From assembly GCA_035530195.1 (NCBI GenBank), contig DATKVG010000181.1, positions 1 through 64,000 on the forward strand: DNA of 64,000 nt, read 5' to 3'. Shown one piece after another: positions 49,976 through 58,888 of the stretch (within the stretch, counting starts at the first letter, position 1; each line of letters begins with the position of its first letter). This DNA is from JAPLKX01 sp035530195. GTDB lineage: Bacteria > Hydrogenedentota > Hydrogenedentia > Hydrogenedentales > SLHB01. Both the position numbers and the translations under genes were made by a program. Below the pieces are notes generated by a model. That model was not told the DNA's origin, searched no databases, and was given only the letters and a program-made list of their open reading frames with translations.

Positions 49976-50812
49976 ATGAGACTTGGCGCGCCCGTCTATG
50001 GAGACAGCTCGACACCTGAAAACTGGGTCGCTTCCGTGAAGGCGAAATCCTATAGCGCGGCGTACTGCCCCGTCGACCGCAAGGCGGACGACTCGACGGT
50101 GAAGGCCTATGCGGATGCCGCCGCAAAGGCCAACATCGTCATCGCCGAAGTCGGCGCATGGAGCAATCCCATGCACAAGGAGGAATCGGCCCGCAAGAAG
50201 GCGCTCGAATTCTGCCAGGCCCAACTCGATTTGGCCGACCGCATCGGTGCGCGGTGCTGTGTCAACATCAGCGGGTCTCGCGGCGAACCATGGGACGGGC
50301 CCGACCCCTTGAACCTGACGCAAGGAACCTTTGACCTGATCGTTGAGACCACGCGCTCGATTATCGACGCCGTCAAGCCCACCCGCACCTTTTACTCGCT
50401 CGAAACCATGCCGTGGATGTACCCCGATTCGGCGGACAGCTATCTGGCGCTCGTCAACGCCATCGACCGGCCCGCGTTCGCCGTCCATCTCGATCCCACG
50501 AACCTCATCTGCAGCCCGCAACGCTACTACGGCAACGGCGAGATCGTCCGGGAATGCTTTGAGAAGTTCGGGCCACACATCCGCAGTTGCCACGGAAAAG
50601 ACATCCTGCTGCAACCGCGCCTGATGACGCACCTCGACGAAGTCCCTGCGGGCAAGGGCAACCTCGACTATCGCGTTTTCCTGCGGGAGCTCAACAAGCT
50701 CGAGCCCGACGCGCCCCTCATGCTCGAGCACCTGGCCAAGGAAGAGGAATATGACGCGGCGGCGGCGCACGTCCGCTCGGTCGCGGAAGCGGAAGGGCTG
50801 AAGTTCGTGTAG
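49976..50812 (+). CDS. Xylose-isomerase-like TIM-barrel (AP endonuclease 2 superfamily) protein
   Basis: 278 residues from the ATG at 49976, nine bases after CGGAGG. TIM-barrel sugar isomerase/epimerase type: IVIAEVGAWSNPM, CCVNISGSRGEPWDGPDP, TFYSLETMPWMYPDS (metal Glu), FAVHLDPTNLICSP (Asp) and SCHGKDILL (His). It is related to IolE/hydroxypyruvate-isomerase-like enzymes. Such genes are highly numerous in Planctomycetota/Hydrogenedentota-type sugar degraders. The reaction is not determinable. It is divergently transcribed from the HpcH/HpaI gene, with 104 bp between start codons, so they may share a control region. Confidence 0.85.
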   Translation: MRLGAPVYGDSSTPENWVASVKAKSYSAAYCPVDRKADDSTVKAYADAAAKANIVIAEVGAWSNPMHKEESARKKALEFCQAQLDLADRIGARCCVNISGSRGEPWDGPDPLNLTQGTFDLIVETTRSIIDAVKPTRTFYSLETMPWMYPDSADSYLALVNAIDRPAFAVHLDPTNLICSPQRYYGNGEIVRECFEKFGPHIRSCHGKDILLQPRLMTHLDEVPAGKGNLDYRVFLRELNKLEPDAPLMLEHLAKEEEYDAAAAHVRSVAEAEGLKFV

Positions 50813-50842
50813 CAGGTTCAGCCCGGCTTCACTGCCACTCAA

Positions 50843-50883
50843 ATCCGACGGATCCGACGGATCCGACCGATCGGTCTGATCCG
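50843..50883. repeat. 9-bp tandem repeat (ATCCGACGG type), copy C
   Basis: About four units, ATCCGACGGATCCGACGG and onward, 30 bp after the xylose-isomerase-like gene and 30 bp before the stop of the convergent ABC permease. Same family as copies A and B. Confidence 0.75.
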
Positions 50884-50913
50884 GATCAATCGCAGCGAAT
50901 GTTACGGTGAAAC

Positions 50914-52266
50914 TTATTCGTGGCGGAGGGCTTCGACCGGATCCATATTGGCCGCGCGAAACGCGGGATAGATGCCGAACATAACGCCGATCAGCGCCGA
51001 AATCGAGAACGCAATAAACGGGGACCACGGCGTGATGATGGTGATCATGTTGGCAAACCGCGTGATCGTAACCGGTATCGCCACTCCCAGCAGCACGCCC
51101 ACCAGGCCGCCGCTGCACGACAGGATCACGGTCTCAATCAGAAACTGAATGACAATGTCCTGGCGGCGGGCGCCCAGCGCCCGGCGGATGCCGATCTCGC
51201 GCGTCCGCTCGGTGACGGTGGCCAGCATGATGTTCATGATGCCGATGCCGCCCACCAGCAGCGAGATCGCCGCAATCGAACCCAGCACCACGTTAAATAT
51301 CTGCTTGGTCCGTTCGGCCTGGCGCAAAAGTTCGAGGGGAACCACCAGTTCAAAGTCCTTTTTCTTCCGATCCCGCTGCAGGATCTGCGTCACGATGGCG
51401 GCGATATCGAGCACTTCCTCCTGGCGTTCGACCCGCACGATGGCCTCGTGCAGTTCAACCTTCTCCGCCTCGAAACTCCCACTGCTCCGCTTCACCAGCG
51501 TCTCCCCAAACCGGTTTTTGGCGGCCGTCAGCGGGATGTACATGCGGTGGGTTGCGGCGGTGGCCTTATCCGTGGCGGCGGCTTGTTCCGCACTGTTTCC
51601 GGGGCTGGCCGTGGCCGTCGACGCCTCCGCTTGAATTATGCCTATTATGGTGTAGTACGAACTGCCGACGCGCACCGTCCGGCCGATCGGCGAATCCATT
51701 GGAAACAACTCCGCCGCCATCGACTCGCCCAGAACACACACGTTCGAGATCTTCTCCATTTCATCCATCGAGAAGAACCGCCCCGCGATCATGTTGAGCT
51801 TGCGCATATCGGTGTACCAGGGCACCGTCCCCACGATTTCGCAATCCACGCGCCGCGTGATATTCCATACCCACTGCCGGATAACCCGGCCCGGCACCAC
51901 GATCGTCACGCCGGGGATCGTGGCGCGGATCCGGTCGAGGTCCGCGTAGGTGAGGCCGTAATCGATCGCGTAGGTCTGCCGGGAAGACGTGTTTTGATCC
52001 TGGACCGGCTTTATGCTGTGCAAAATGATGTTGTTGCTGCCCAGCCGGCGGATTTGTTCCTGCGCCTCGTGGCTCGCCCCTTCGCCGACCGCCAGCATCG
52101 CAATCACCGAGCACACCCCGAACACGATCCCCAGCACCGTCAGCAAAGACCTCAGCCGGTGCATCCAAAGGCTGCGGAACCCCAGCAGCACCGTCCGCTG
52201 CACGTACGAATACGTCAGCCGGGGTGGCGCCGCGAATACGTGAAAATCCACCTTAGTTCCAGACAT
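50914..52266 (-). CDS. MacB-like ABC permease (second export operon)
   Basis: 450 residues, type VII ABC permease: first helix HRLRSLLTVLGIVFGVCSVIAML, MacB_PCD periplasmic domain, then ISLLVGGIGIMNIMLATVTE and GIRRALGARRQD (coupling motif) with two more helices. It has an extra Ala/Thr-rich loop (ATASPGNSAEQAAATDKA) within the periplasmic domain. Its start overlaps the ATPase stop by 14 bp, so the order TolC, adaptor, ATPase, permease is one transcript. It presumably exports an unknown cargo with the two-membrane partners encoded just upstream. Confidence 0.95.
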   Translation of the reverse strand: MSGTKVDFHVFAAPPRLTYSYVQRTVLLGFRSLWMHRLRSLLTVLGIVFGVCSVIAMLAVGEGASHEAQEQIRRLGSNNIILHSIKPVQDQNTSSRQTYAIDYGLTYADLDRIRATIPGVTIVVPGRVIRQWVWNITRRVDCEIVGTVPWYTDMRKLNMIAGRFFSMDEMEKISNVCVLGESMAAELFPMDSPIGRTVRVGSSYYTIIGIIQAEASTATASPGNSAEQAAATDKATAATHRMYIPLTAAKNRFGETLVKRSSGSFEAEKVELHEAIVRVERQEEVLDIAAIVTQILQRDRKKKDFELVVPLELLRQAERTKQIFNVVLGSIAAISLLVGGIGIMNIMLATVTERTREIGIRRALGARRQDIVIQFLIETVILSCSGGLVGVLLGVAIPVTITRFANMITIITPWSPFIAFSISALIGVMFGIYPAFRAANMDPVEALRHE

Positions 52267-52942
52267 CGCTCACCACCTGCCCGTCCCGAAGGCGGATCAC
52301 CCGCATGGTCCGCATGGCGATCTGGTCGTCGTGTGTCACCATGATGAAAGTCTTGCCTTGCCGGTTGAGTTCGTCGAAGATGTCGAGGATCTCGTTGCCC
52401 GACGCGCTGTCGAGGTTGCCCGTTGGTTCGTCGGCGAGGATCACCAGCGGGTCATTCACCAGCGCGCGCGCGATGGCCACGCGTTGCTGTTGCCCGCCCG
52501 ACAACTCGAACGGCCGGTGGTTGATCCGATCCGTGAGCCCGACGCGCTCCGCCAGCTCGGCCGCCTTATCCAGCGTTTCCGCCTCGCTTCTGCCCTGGTA
52601 ATACAGGGGAATCCCGATGTTTTCAACGACGGTCAACTGGGGAATCAGGTTGTAAGACTGGAACACAAACCCGATGCGCGCACCGCGGATTCCGCTAAGC
52701 GCGTCGTCGTCCAACTGCGAAAGATCGTAGCCGCCAAGCAGGTACTTGCCCGACGTGGGCCGGTCCAGGCAGCCCAGCAGGTTCAGCAACGTCGACTTCC
52801 CGCATCCCGACGGGCCCATGATGGTGATGTACTCGCCCTGCTTGAACCCGAGATCCACGCCCCGCAGGGCATGGACCAGTACCGCGCCCATCGCGTACGT
52901 CTTGCTCAACCCCTGCAGTTCAATGACGGGCGAATCGGCCAT
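52253..52942 (-). CDS. MacB-like ABC ATPase (second export operon)
   Basis: 229-residue ATPase: Walker A GPSGCGKSTLLN, Q-loop FVFQSYNLIPQL, signature LSGGQQQRVAIARAL, Walker B VILADEPTGNLDSASG and switch MVTHDD. It drives the downstream permease (overlap 14 bp) and follows the adaptor by three bases. Family of MacB/LolD/FtsE, length 229 normal. Confidence 0.95.
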   Translation of the reverse strand: MADSPVIELQGLSKTYAMGAVLVHALRGVDLGFKQGEYITIMGPSGCGKSTLLNLLGCLDRPTSGKYLLGGYDLSQLDDDALSGIRGARIGFVFQSYNLIPQLTVVENIGIPLYYQGRSEAETLDKAAELAERVGLTDRINHRPFELSGGQQQRVAIARALVNDPLVILADEPTGNLDSASGNEILDIFDELNRQGKTFIMVTHDDQIAMRTMRVIRLRDGQVVSDVWN

Positions 52943-52945
52943 GGG

Positions 52946-55078
52946 CTACTCCACCGCCGCGGGCGCGGCGGGCGGCGCGGCTACCGGGGCAGATGGCGCC
53001 TTTTCCGCCACGGCCTTTTCGTCTTCCTTCTTTTCTTCCCCGCCGGCCTCTTCGGGCGTCACCGGCGCACGCAGCAGCACGACCTCGCCCTCTTCGAGGC
53101 CACTCTTGATCTCGATAAACTCGTTATTGAACTCGCCCGTCTCGACAGCCCGCTTCTCGGGCCCGCCCAGGCGGGCCACATAACACACCCGCTGATCATT
53201 GCTCGAACTCACCGCCTGGATCGGCACATAGGAAACGTCCGGAAGCTCCTTGACGTGAATGTCCACCTGCGCGCTCATCCCCGGTTTCAACCACGGAAAC
53301 ACCCCGTCGATGCTCACGCTGACCTCGTATACTTTTACGTCGGGATTCAGCCAGCGGTTCTCGGAATCCGGCAACACGGCCACCTTCACCACCTTCCCCG
53401 TCAAAATATGATCTGGATAGGCGTCCACCCGGATTGTCACCGTCTGGTCGCGCTGAATGCTCTTGATGGCTGACTCGTGAATTTTGATCTTCGCCCCCAT
53501 CTGGTTCATATCGGGAATGGTGATAATCTTCTGGCGCTCGCGCACCATGGCCCCTTCCTGGATTTGGTCCTGGCCGCGCCAGTTTTCCTGGTTGGCATAG
53601 ACCACCAAACCCGGCCGCTCCGCCTTGATCTTGCACTTCTGTATCTGCTCGAGCCGCTCCCGCCGGCGCCGCGACTGCAACGCAAAACGCGCCTCGTTCG
53701 ACTTCAGCCGGGCCTCCGCCTGCGCAAGCTTCGAGACGGCCATCTTCTTCGCGCGCTCGAGTTTCCGGTTCGCTTCCTGGTGGTCCGACAACAGCTTCTC
53801 CGCTTCCTTGGGAAACTCGTAAACCAAAAAAAGCTGCCGGCTGATTTCGGCCGACTGCACGCTCACGTCAGTCCGTTGGACCTTAAGCTTCTCGGTTTCG
53901 AGCTCGTTTTTCGTCACAAAATCCCGCTCCGCAAGGCGTTCCGTCCCCTCGAAACTTGTCTTGGCCAGCCCCAACTCGGCCTGCTGCATCATCAAATCGT
54001 CTTCCAGCTTGCGCAACTTCTGCCCCGCCTCACCGTCGCCCAGCGTCTCGATGTTGGCGTACTTCGTAAAATTTATCGAGATCCGCGGCGTGCGCTGGCT
54101 CACGGCCTCTGCATAACGCGCGTTCGCCGTACTCGCCGAAGACGCCGCCTCCTCCAACACCGACGCCGCCATCGCCGAGATTTCCTCCTGGTTCTTCTCC
54201 AGGGCGCCGCCCGGCTGCCGCGGGCCCCGCTCGCCGCGCGGCCGTTCGCCGTCACCGCGCCGCTCCCCGCGATTGCCCCGCCGTTCCGCGTCCTTCGCTC
54301 GCCGCTGGTCGCCCTCGCCACCGGCCGGCGCGGTTTTCGGCGCCTCGGCAGCCGCATCGCCGGCCGGATCGGCCGCCGCATCGGCCTTGGCGGTTTCGGG
54401 CTTTTTCTCTGCAGGCGCAGGTTCCTTGCCCGGTTTGTCTTCGCTCTCGCTGCCATTGCCCAGCACGCTCTTGAGCACGTCCTCGAGGTTCGGCATCGAC
54501 ATCTCTTGCTGGAGGGGTTCCTCTTCCGGGATCTGCTTGAGTATGTCCTGCGCCGCCACTTTCCCGAGGTATTTTTCCAAGTCCATCAGCGCGAACTTCA
54601 CTTCCAGTTCGGCGGCCGTGATGTCGCTGCGATTCTGATTCAACTGGATCTCGTAGGCCTCGCGCGCTTCGGTGAACGACGCCAGCGAATTCTGATACTC
54701 CAGTTCGTCGCCAATCTGTTTTTCGAGCAATTCGGTCGCGTCCAACTCGACCAAGATCTTTCCCGCCGTTACGTCCTCCGGCGTCACGCTGTAACCTTCC
54801 TCGACAATGCTGAGGATCTTTGTCTGGCCCTGCACTTCCGACTTGATCTCCTGTGACTCGAGGGCCTCGATGCTGCCCCCTTCCGTGACGTCGATCTTCA
54901 GCATCCCGTGCGCAACCGTGAATGTCGTTCCCCTCAGGCCCGTAACGGTTTCCGCGCCCCCGAAAAAACGCAGCACGACCACGGCCAGCAACACCACCAG
55001 CCCCACCTTGAGCACCAGCCGCCAGCGTTTTTTGCGGCCGCGTACAGCCGGACTAGTCTCAGTATCAGGATTCGCCAT
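52946..55078 (-). CDS. HlyD/MacA-like adaptor with a long Arg/Gly-rich insertion
   Basis: 710 residues, much longer than usual MFP adaptors (about 350-420). Residues 19-40 are the membrane anchor (RLVLKVGLVVLLAVVVLRFF). Lipoyl-like halves and the beta-barrel are seen (EIKSEVQGQTKILSIVEEGY; VVYANQENWRGQDQIQEGAM; VTIRVDAYPDHILTGK). Between the two coiled-coil arms lies a long hydrophilic insert of about 90 residues (205-292): Pro/Ala/Lys-rich, then RRGNRGERRGDGERPRGERG. The C-terminus is a Glu/Ala/Pro tail. It overlaps the TolC-like gene by 14 bp. The insert may be a flexible periplasmic tether or RNA/DNA-binding-like polycation; its role is unknown. Confidence 0.9.
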   Translation of the reverse strand: MANPDTETSPAVRGRKKRWRLVLKVGLVVLLAVVVLRFFGGAETVTGLRGTTFTVAHGMLKIDVTEGGSIEALESQEIKSEVQGQTKILSIVEEGYSVTPEDVTAGKILVELDATELLEKQIGDELEYQNSLASFTEAREAYEIQLNQNRSDITAAELEVKFALMDLEKYLGKVAAQDILKQIPEEEPLQQEMSMPNLEDVLKSVLGNGSESEDKPGKEPAPAEKKPETAKADAAADPAGDAAAEAPKTAPAGGEGDQRRAKDAERRGNRGERRGDGERPRGERGPRQPGGALEKNQEEISAMAASVLEEAASSASTANARYAEAVSQRTPRISINFTKYANIETLGDGEAGQKLRKLEDDLMMQQAELGLAKTSFEGTERLAERDFVTKNELETEKLKVQRTDVSVQSAEISRQLFLVYEFPKEAEKLLSDHQEANRKLERAKKMAVSKLAQAEARLKSNEARFALQSRRRRERLEQIQKCKIKAERPGLVVYANQENWRGQDQIQEGAMVRERQKIITIPDMNQMGAKIKIHESAIKSIQRDQTVTIRVDAYPDHILTGKVVKVAVLPDSENRWLNPDVKVYEVSVSIDGVFPWLKPGMSAQVDIHVKELPDVSYVPIQAVSSSNDQRVCYVARLGGPEKRAVETGEFNNEFIEIKSGLEEGEVVLLRAPVTPEEAGGEEKKEDEKAVAEKAPSAPVAAPPAAPAAVE

Positions 55079-56921
55079 CGGTGACCTCCTCCCATCGGCC
55101 GTTTTCCTTGATAAACAAGATGCCCATGTCGCGCCAGAACTCGAGGCGGGCTATCGTGTGGCCAATCAAGGCGGCCGTGAGGTTATTCATGCTTTCGTTG
55201 AGATCGTTCTGTGCGTCCACTTGGTTTTGCGCAATGACTTGACCGAGTTCGGCCAGCAATTCCTGCTCTTCGACGCGCCGCTGGTTGAGCCCTACTGTCT
55301 GCTGCGCAATTTCATACGCCCGCTTCGCCTGGTCCAGTTCACGCCACGCATTCCGGACCTCGAGCTTCACGTTGTCCCCGGCCAGTTCCAACTCGCGGAT
55401 GCTTCGTTCCTGCTCGATTAGGGCGCCCCGGTACTGGTTTCTCTCGCTCTTTCGCTCGAGCGGCAGGTCGGTGTTGAGGCCGGCATTCAACCGGGCGCGG
55501 TTGAAATCGAACTGCGAGAACCGGTTGTTGTCCAAGCTCGAAACCGAACCGCCCAAAACCAGGTCCAGCCCGGGTTTCAACTCGTTCGCCGCCACGTCCA
55601 CGCGCCGGGCCGCGTCTTCCTGTTGATCGCGTTGCGTGTACAGGTCCAACCGCGCCGTCATCGCCACTTCAACCGCCTCCTCCGGCGTAATCTGCGGGTG
55701 TAAGATGCCCCGCTCGGCGAGATCCCGCAGCTCTCCGTCGTCCAGGATCACCGGGGCGTCCGTCGAAAGGCCCAGCTCGATTTTGAACGCGTCCAGCGAC
55801 TGTTTGTACCGCCGCACCGAACCCACCCAACTGTTCTCGCTGCTCAATTCGGCCTGCAGGACCCGGCCCAGTTCCGCCTGTTTCAGCCGGCCCTCCTCGG
55901 CGAACGCCCGCTGCCGTTCGGCGTTTTTGATAAAACTCTGGTAGGCCTGCCAGTTGTTTTTCGCCACGTCACGATCCTGCAACACGCCATAGTAGCTGCT
56001 GCAAATCCGCACTGTAAACTCTTGCCGGAACCGCGTAAACTCGCGAAGCTGGTAAAGCAGGTCCCGTTCCGCCTGGGTCAGCCGTTCCGCGGCAACCTTC
56101 CTGCCGCCGCCGCGCAGGATCGGTTGCGTAAACGATCCCACCAGCGCGCTCGAGTTATCCACCCGCGGGTCGCCCGTGAGGAACCGGAGGAAGTTGGTCG
56201 TCAGGTTCACCGCGATCCGCCCGCCCCCCTTCAGCAACAGGTCCACCCCAAAACCCGTACTGCCCGAAACGTCCCGCTCGTCAATGATGCGCGTACTCGA
56301 CTCGTTAAGTCCCGCCGCCGTACCCGCCTCCTCGACCAGGTTGCCGTACGCCGAGAGCAGGTCGGCGGGCGTGCCGGTCAGCGCGCCCAACTGGTTGATC
56401 AGGCCCGGTGCTTCCTGGGTCAGGCGCGCCATCGTGCCGTATTCTTCGACGTCGCGCGTGCTCCGCCCGTACGCCGCCTCGCCCGTCCCGCTGAAAATCG
56501 GCGTGTACCGGTGGCGGTCGAGCGTGAGGGAAAGCGCCTGGAGGTACAACGATTCCTTCTGGTTCTGGTACTGTCGGTTGTGCTTGACGGCCAGTTCAAG
56601 CGCCTTCTCGAGCGACAGAACATGCCCCCCAGCTTCGCCCGATCCCGCTTCCCCCAAAAACGAGGGCGCCGCCTCGGCTGCCGGCAGGCCGTCCAGCGGC
56701 GGCACCGCTTCCGCCTCGATCATGAAGTTGGGATCCATCCCCGGCACGTCCGGCGTCTTTTCCGCCAGAACCCGGTACGCCTCTTTGTCAGCCGATTTTG
56801 CGTAATGGGTGGTCGAGCACCCCGCGATGCATCCGACCACAACCACGGGAATTATGATGAAGTGTCTACTCGTCAACGCGCCAACCTTCTGCCGTTCGAG
56901 ACCTCGAGACGTGTTAAACAC
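55065..56921 (-). CDS. TolC-family outer-membrane lipoprotein (second export operon)
   Basis: 618 residues, OEP/TolC channel with a lipobox (VVVGCIAGCSTTH) after a hydrophobic stretch. Two OEP halves: LSLEKALELAVKHNRQYQNQ and LGQVIAQNQVDAQNDLNESM. The GTG at 56921 has AGGGGG nine bases upstream; a TTG at 56876 would give a more usual signal peptide, so either start is possible. First gene of the operon TolC, adaptor, ATPase, permease. It provides the exit duct in the outer membrane. Confidence 0.9.
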   Translation of the reverse strand: MFNTSRGLERQKVGALTSRHFIIIPVVVVGCIAGCSTTHYAKSADKEAYRVLAEKTPDVPGMDPNFMIEAEAVPPLDGLPAAEAAPSFLGEAGSGEAGGHVLSLEKALELAVKHNRQYQNQKESLYLQALSLTLDRHRYTPIFSGTGEAAYGRSTRDVEEYGTMARLTQEAPGLINQLGALTGTPADLLSAYGNLVEEAGTAAGLNESSTRIIDERDVSGSTGFGVDLLLKGGGRIAVNLTTNFLRFLTGDPRVDNSSALVGSFTQPILRGGGRKVAAERLTQAERDLLYQLREFTRFRQEFTVRICSSYYGVLQDRDVAKNNWQAYQSFIKNAERQRAFAEEGRLKQAELGRVLQAELSSENSWVGSVRRYKQSLDAFKIELGLSTDAPVILDDGELRDLAERGILHPQITPEEAVEVAMTARLDLYTQRDQQEDAARRVDVAANELKPGLDLVLGGSVSSLDNNRFSQFDFNRARLNAGLNTDLPLERKSERNQYRGALIEQERSIRELELAGDNVKLEVRNAWRELDQAKRAYEIAQQTVGLNQRRVEEQELLAELGQVIAQNQVDAQNDLNESMNNLTAALIGHTIARLEFWRDMGILFIKENGRWEEVTDGES

Positions 56922-57024
56922 CGCCAGCCGCCCCCTGGTTCCACCGGGAAACTACGCCATTATTAAAAATGAACGCCTGCCGGTGCAACGATCATCTTTT
57001 ATGTACTATTCTCACAGTTCACTT

Positions 57025-57978
57025 TTATTCAATTGGCGCGTTATCGCCCGCACCCACGCCCGAAAACCAGTTTCGAACCGCCGCCACGTCTTCGTCTATT
57101 GCCGCGGAAAGCTCGCGCCGCGTCGCAAATCGCCGCTCCGGCCTCAGGCGCTTGTAAAAAACGACTTCCATCTGCCGGCCGTGCAGATTCCCGGAAAAAT
57201 CGAGCACGTGCGCCTCGATCAGCATCACTTCCTGCCGGACCGTCGGGCCTATACCTATATTGACCGCCGCCGGAAGCGTTTGGTTTCCGAATTTCACCTG
57301 CGCCGCATACACCCCATGGGCGGGCACCGCCGTGTGATACGGCGCGATGTTTGCCGTAGGAAAACCCAGTTGGTGGCCGACTCCACGCCCTTGAATCACC
57401 TCGCCCACGATCGAGTACGGCCGGCCCAGGAAAATGCGCGCCTTGTCCAGGTCGCCTTGCAACAGGCTTTCCCGGATCGCCGTGCTGCTCACGCGCTCGC
57501 CCTCGATGTAAAGCGGCGGCGCCTGGATCACGTCAAACCCAAGGGGAGGGCCCATCCGCTTGAGGTAGTGATAATCGCCGAGCGCCTCCCGGCCAAACCG
57601 GAAATCATGGCCCACCACCACCTGTACCGCCCCGCATCGGGCTTGAATGATTTCCGTCACGAATTCGCGACGGTCCATGTTTGCCACACGCGCTTCAAAC
57701 GGCAGCACCAAAAGCACGTCCACACCCGCCTCGTCAATCAGTGTGAATTTCTTCGCGTCCGGCGTCAGAAGGTTTGGGGGGCTGGCCGGGGCGAAAAACT
57801 CGCGCGGATGCGGGCGGAACGTCATCAGGCCCGAAGTCCCGCCCAGTTTGCGGGCCGACTCCGCCACCATCGACAGGACGCGGCGGTGGCCCAGGTGAAC
57901 CCCGTCAAAGCTGCCCACCGTCAGTATCAGCTTGGGAAACGTATCGTGCCAGTCCCAAACATTTTCAATTATTCTCAT
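57025..57978 (-). CDS. ribF: Bifunctional riboflavin kinase/FAD synthetase
   Basis: 317 residues from the ATG at 57978. Makes FMN from riboflavin and then FAD. The FAD synthetase half opens ILTVGSFDGVHLGHRRVL (HxGH-like) and has VVVGHDFRFGREALGD; the kinase half shows GRPYSIVGEVIQGRGVGHQLGFPTANI, split here into two motif stretches, and ends in RPERRFATRRELSAAI. It is the last gene of the nusA-infB operon, 20 bp after truB, an order also found in many other bacteria. Confidence 0.96.
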   Translation of the reverse strand: MRIIENVWDWHDTFPKLILTVGSFDGVHLGHRRVLSMVAESARKLGGTSGLMTFRPHPREFFAPASPPNLLTPDAKKFTLIDEAGVDVLLVLPFEARVANMDRREFVTEIIQARCGAVQVVVGHDFRFGREALGDYHYLKRMGPPLGFDVIQAPPLYIEGERVSSTAIRESLLQGDLDKARIFLGRPYSIVGEVIQGRGVGHQLGFPTANIAPYHTAVPAHGVYAAQVKFGNQTLPAAVNIGIGPTVRQEVMLIEAHVLDFSGNLHGRQMEVVFYKRLRPERRFATRRELSAAIDEDVAAVRNWFSGVGAGDNAPIE

Positions 57979-57997
57979 GGCGCGCCGCCGCTGATTC

Positions 57998-58888
57998 CTA
58001 TTCAAGAAACACCCGCTTGGGGTGCACCCAAATGCCTGCCGGGCCTGCATGCACCTCGCCCAATGCCAGCAGCCGGCCCGATTCCGATTTCACCTGCACC
58101 CAGCCTTTGCTGACGGGGCAGCCGCTTACCAAATCGTCCGGATTCAGTGCCGCCCCCGATACCACCGCACCCCGAGAAACCGAGCGTACCGTCACCGACG
58201 GCAGAGTCAGCGCCGTCTCGATGGGTTTCAGCCGCGATGCCACCTGGTCGGGATCCGTGAACTGGTCAACCGCCAGTGCGTCCTCGATGCTGAACTGGCC
58301 CACGAACGTCCGCCGCAACGAGGCCAATATGGCGCCGCACCCCAACGCCTGGCCCACGTCATGACACAAGCTCCGCACATACGTGCCTCGCGTGCACTTG
58401 ACCCGTATCTGCGCGTATGGGGCCTCGTAGCCCAGCACCCGGAACTCCCGCACCGTCACCCGCCGCGGCGCCCTCTCGACTACCTCGCCCTGCCGCGCCC
58501 GTTTGTAAAGCCGCTCGCCACCCACCTTTACCGCACTCACCATCGGCGGCACCTGCATAATCTCGCCCGTGAAACCGTCGCAGGCACGCTGAACGTCCGC
58601 CGCGGTCAGGGCCGGCACCGGATTCTCCGCCACCACCTTCCCGTCCATGTCGTAGGAGTCCGTAACGATCCCCAGCCGCATCGCACCCTCGTAGACCTTG
58701 TCCAGGCCCGTTAGGTGCTCCGACAGCCGCGTCGCCACGCCCAGGCACAGAACCAGCAAACCCGTTGCACCCGGATCCAGCGTGCCCGTATGGCCAACTC
58801 TGCGCGTGCCCGCCGCACGCCGAATCCGGTCCACCACGTCATGCGACGTGATGCCCGCCGGCTTGTCTACCAATAGGATTCCGTTCAT
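57998..58888 (-). CDS. truB: tRNA pseudouridine-55 synthase
   Basis: 296 residues from the ATG at 58888. Isomerises U55 of tRNA. The catalytic Asp is in GHTGTLDPGATGLL, and the motif KVYEGAMRLGIVTDSYDMDG and RGTYVRSLCHDVG (motif for the Arg-Leu switch) are intact. The C-terminal PUA-like part is short. The start overlaps the nrnA stop as ATGA. Part of the translation operon with rbfA and infB. Confidence 0.97.
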   Translation of the reverse strand: MNGILLVDKPAGITSHDVVDRIRRAAGTRRVGHTGTLDPGATGLLVLCLGVATRLSEHLTGLDKVYEGAMRLGIVTDSYDMDGKVVAENPVPALTAADVQRACDGFTGEIMQVPPMVSAVKVGGERLYKRARQGEVVERAPRRVTVREFRVLGYEAPYAQIRVKCTRGTYVRSLCHDVGQALGCGAILASLRRTFVGQFSIEDALAVDQFTDPDQVASRLKPIETALTLPSVTVRSVSRGAVVSGAALNPDDLVSGCPVSKGWVQVKSESGRLLALGEVHAGPAGIWVHPKRVFLE

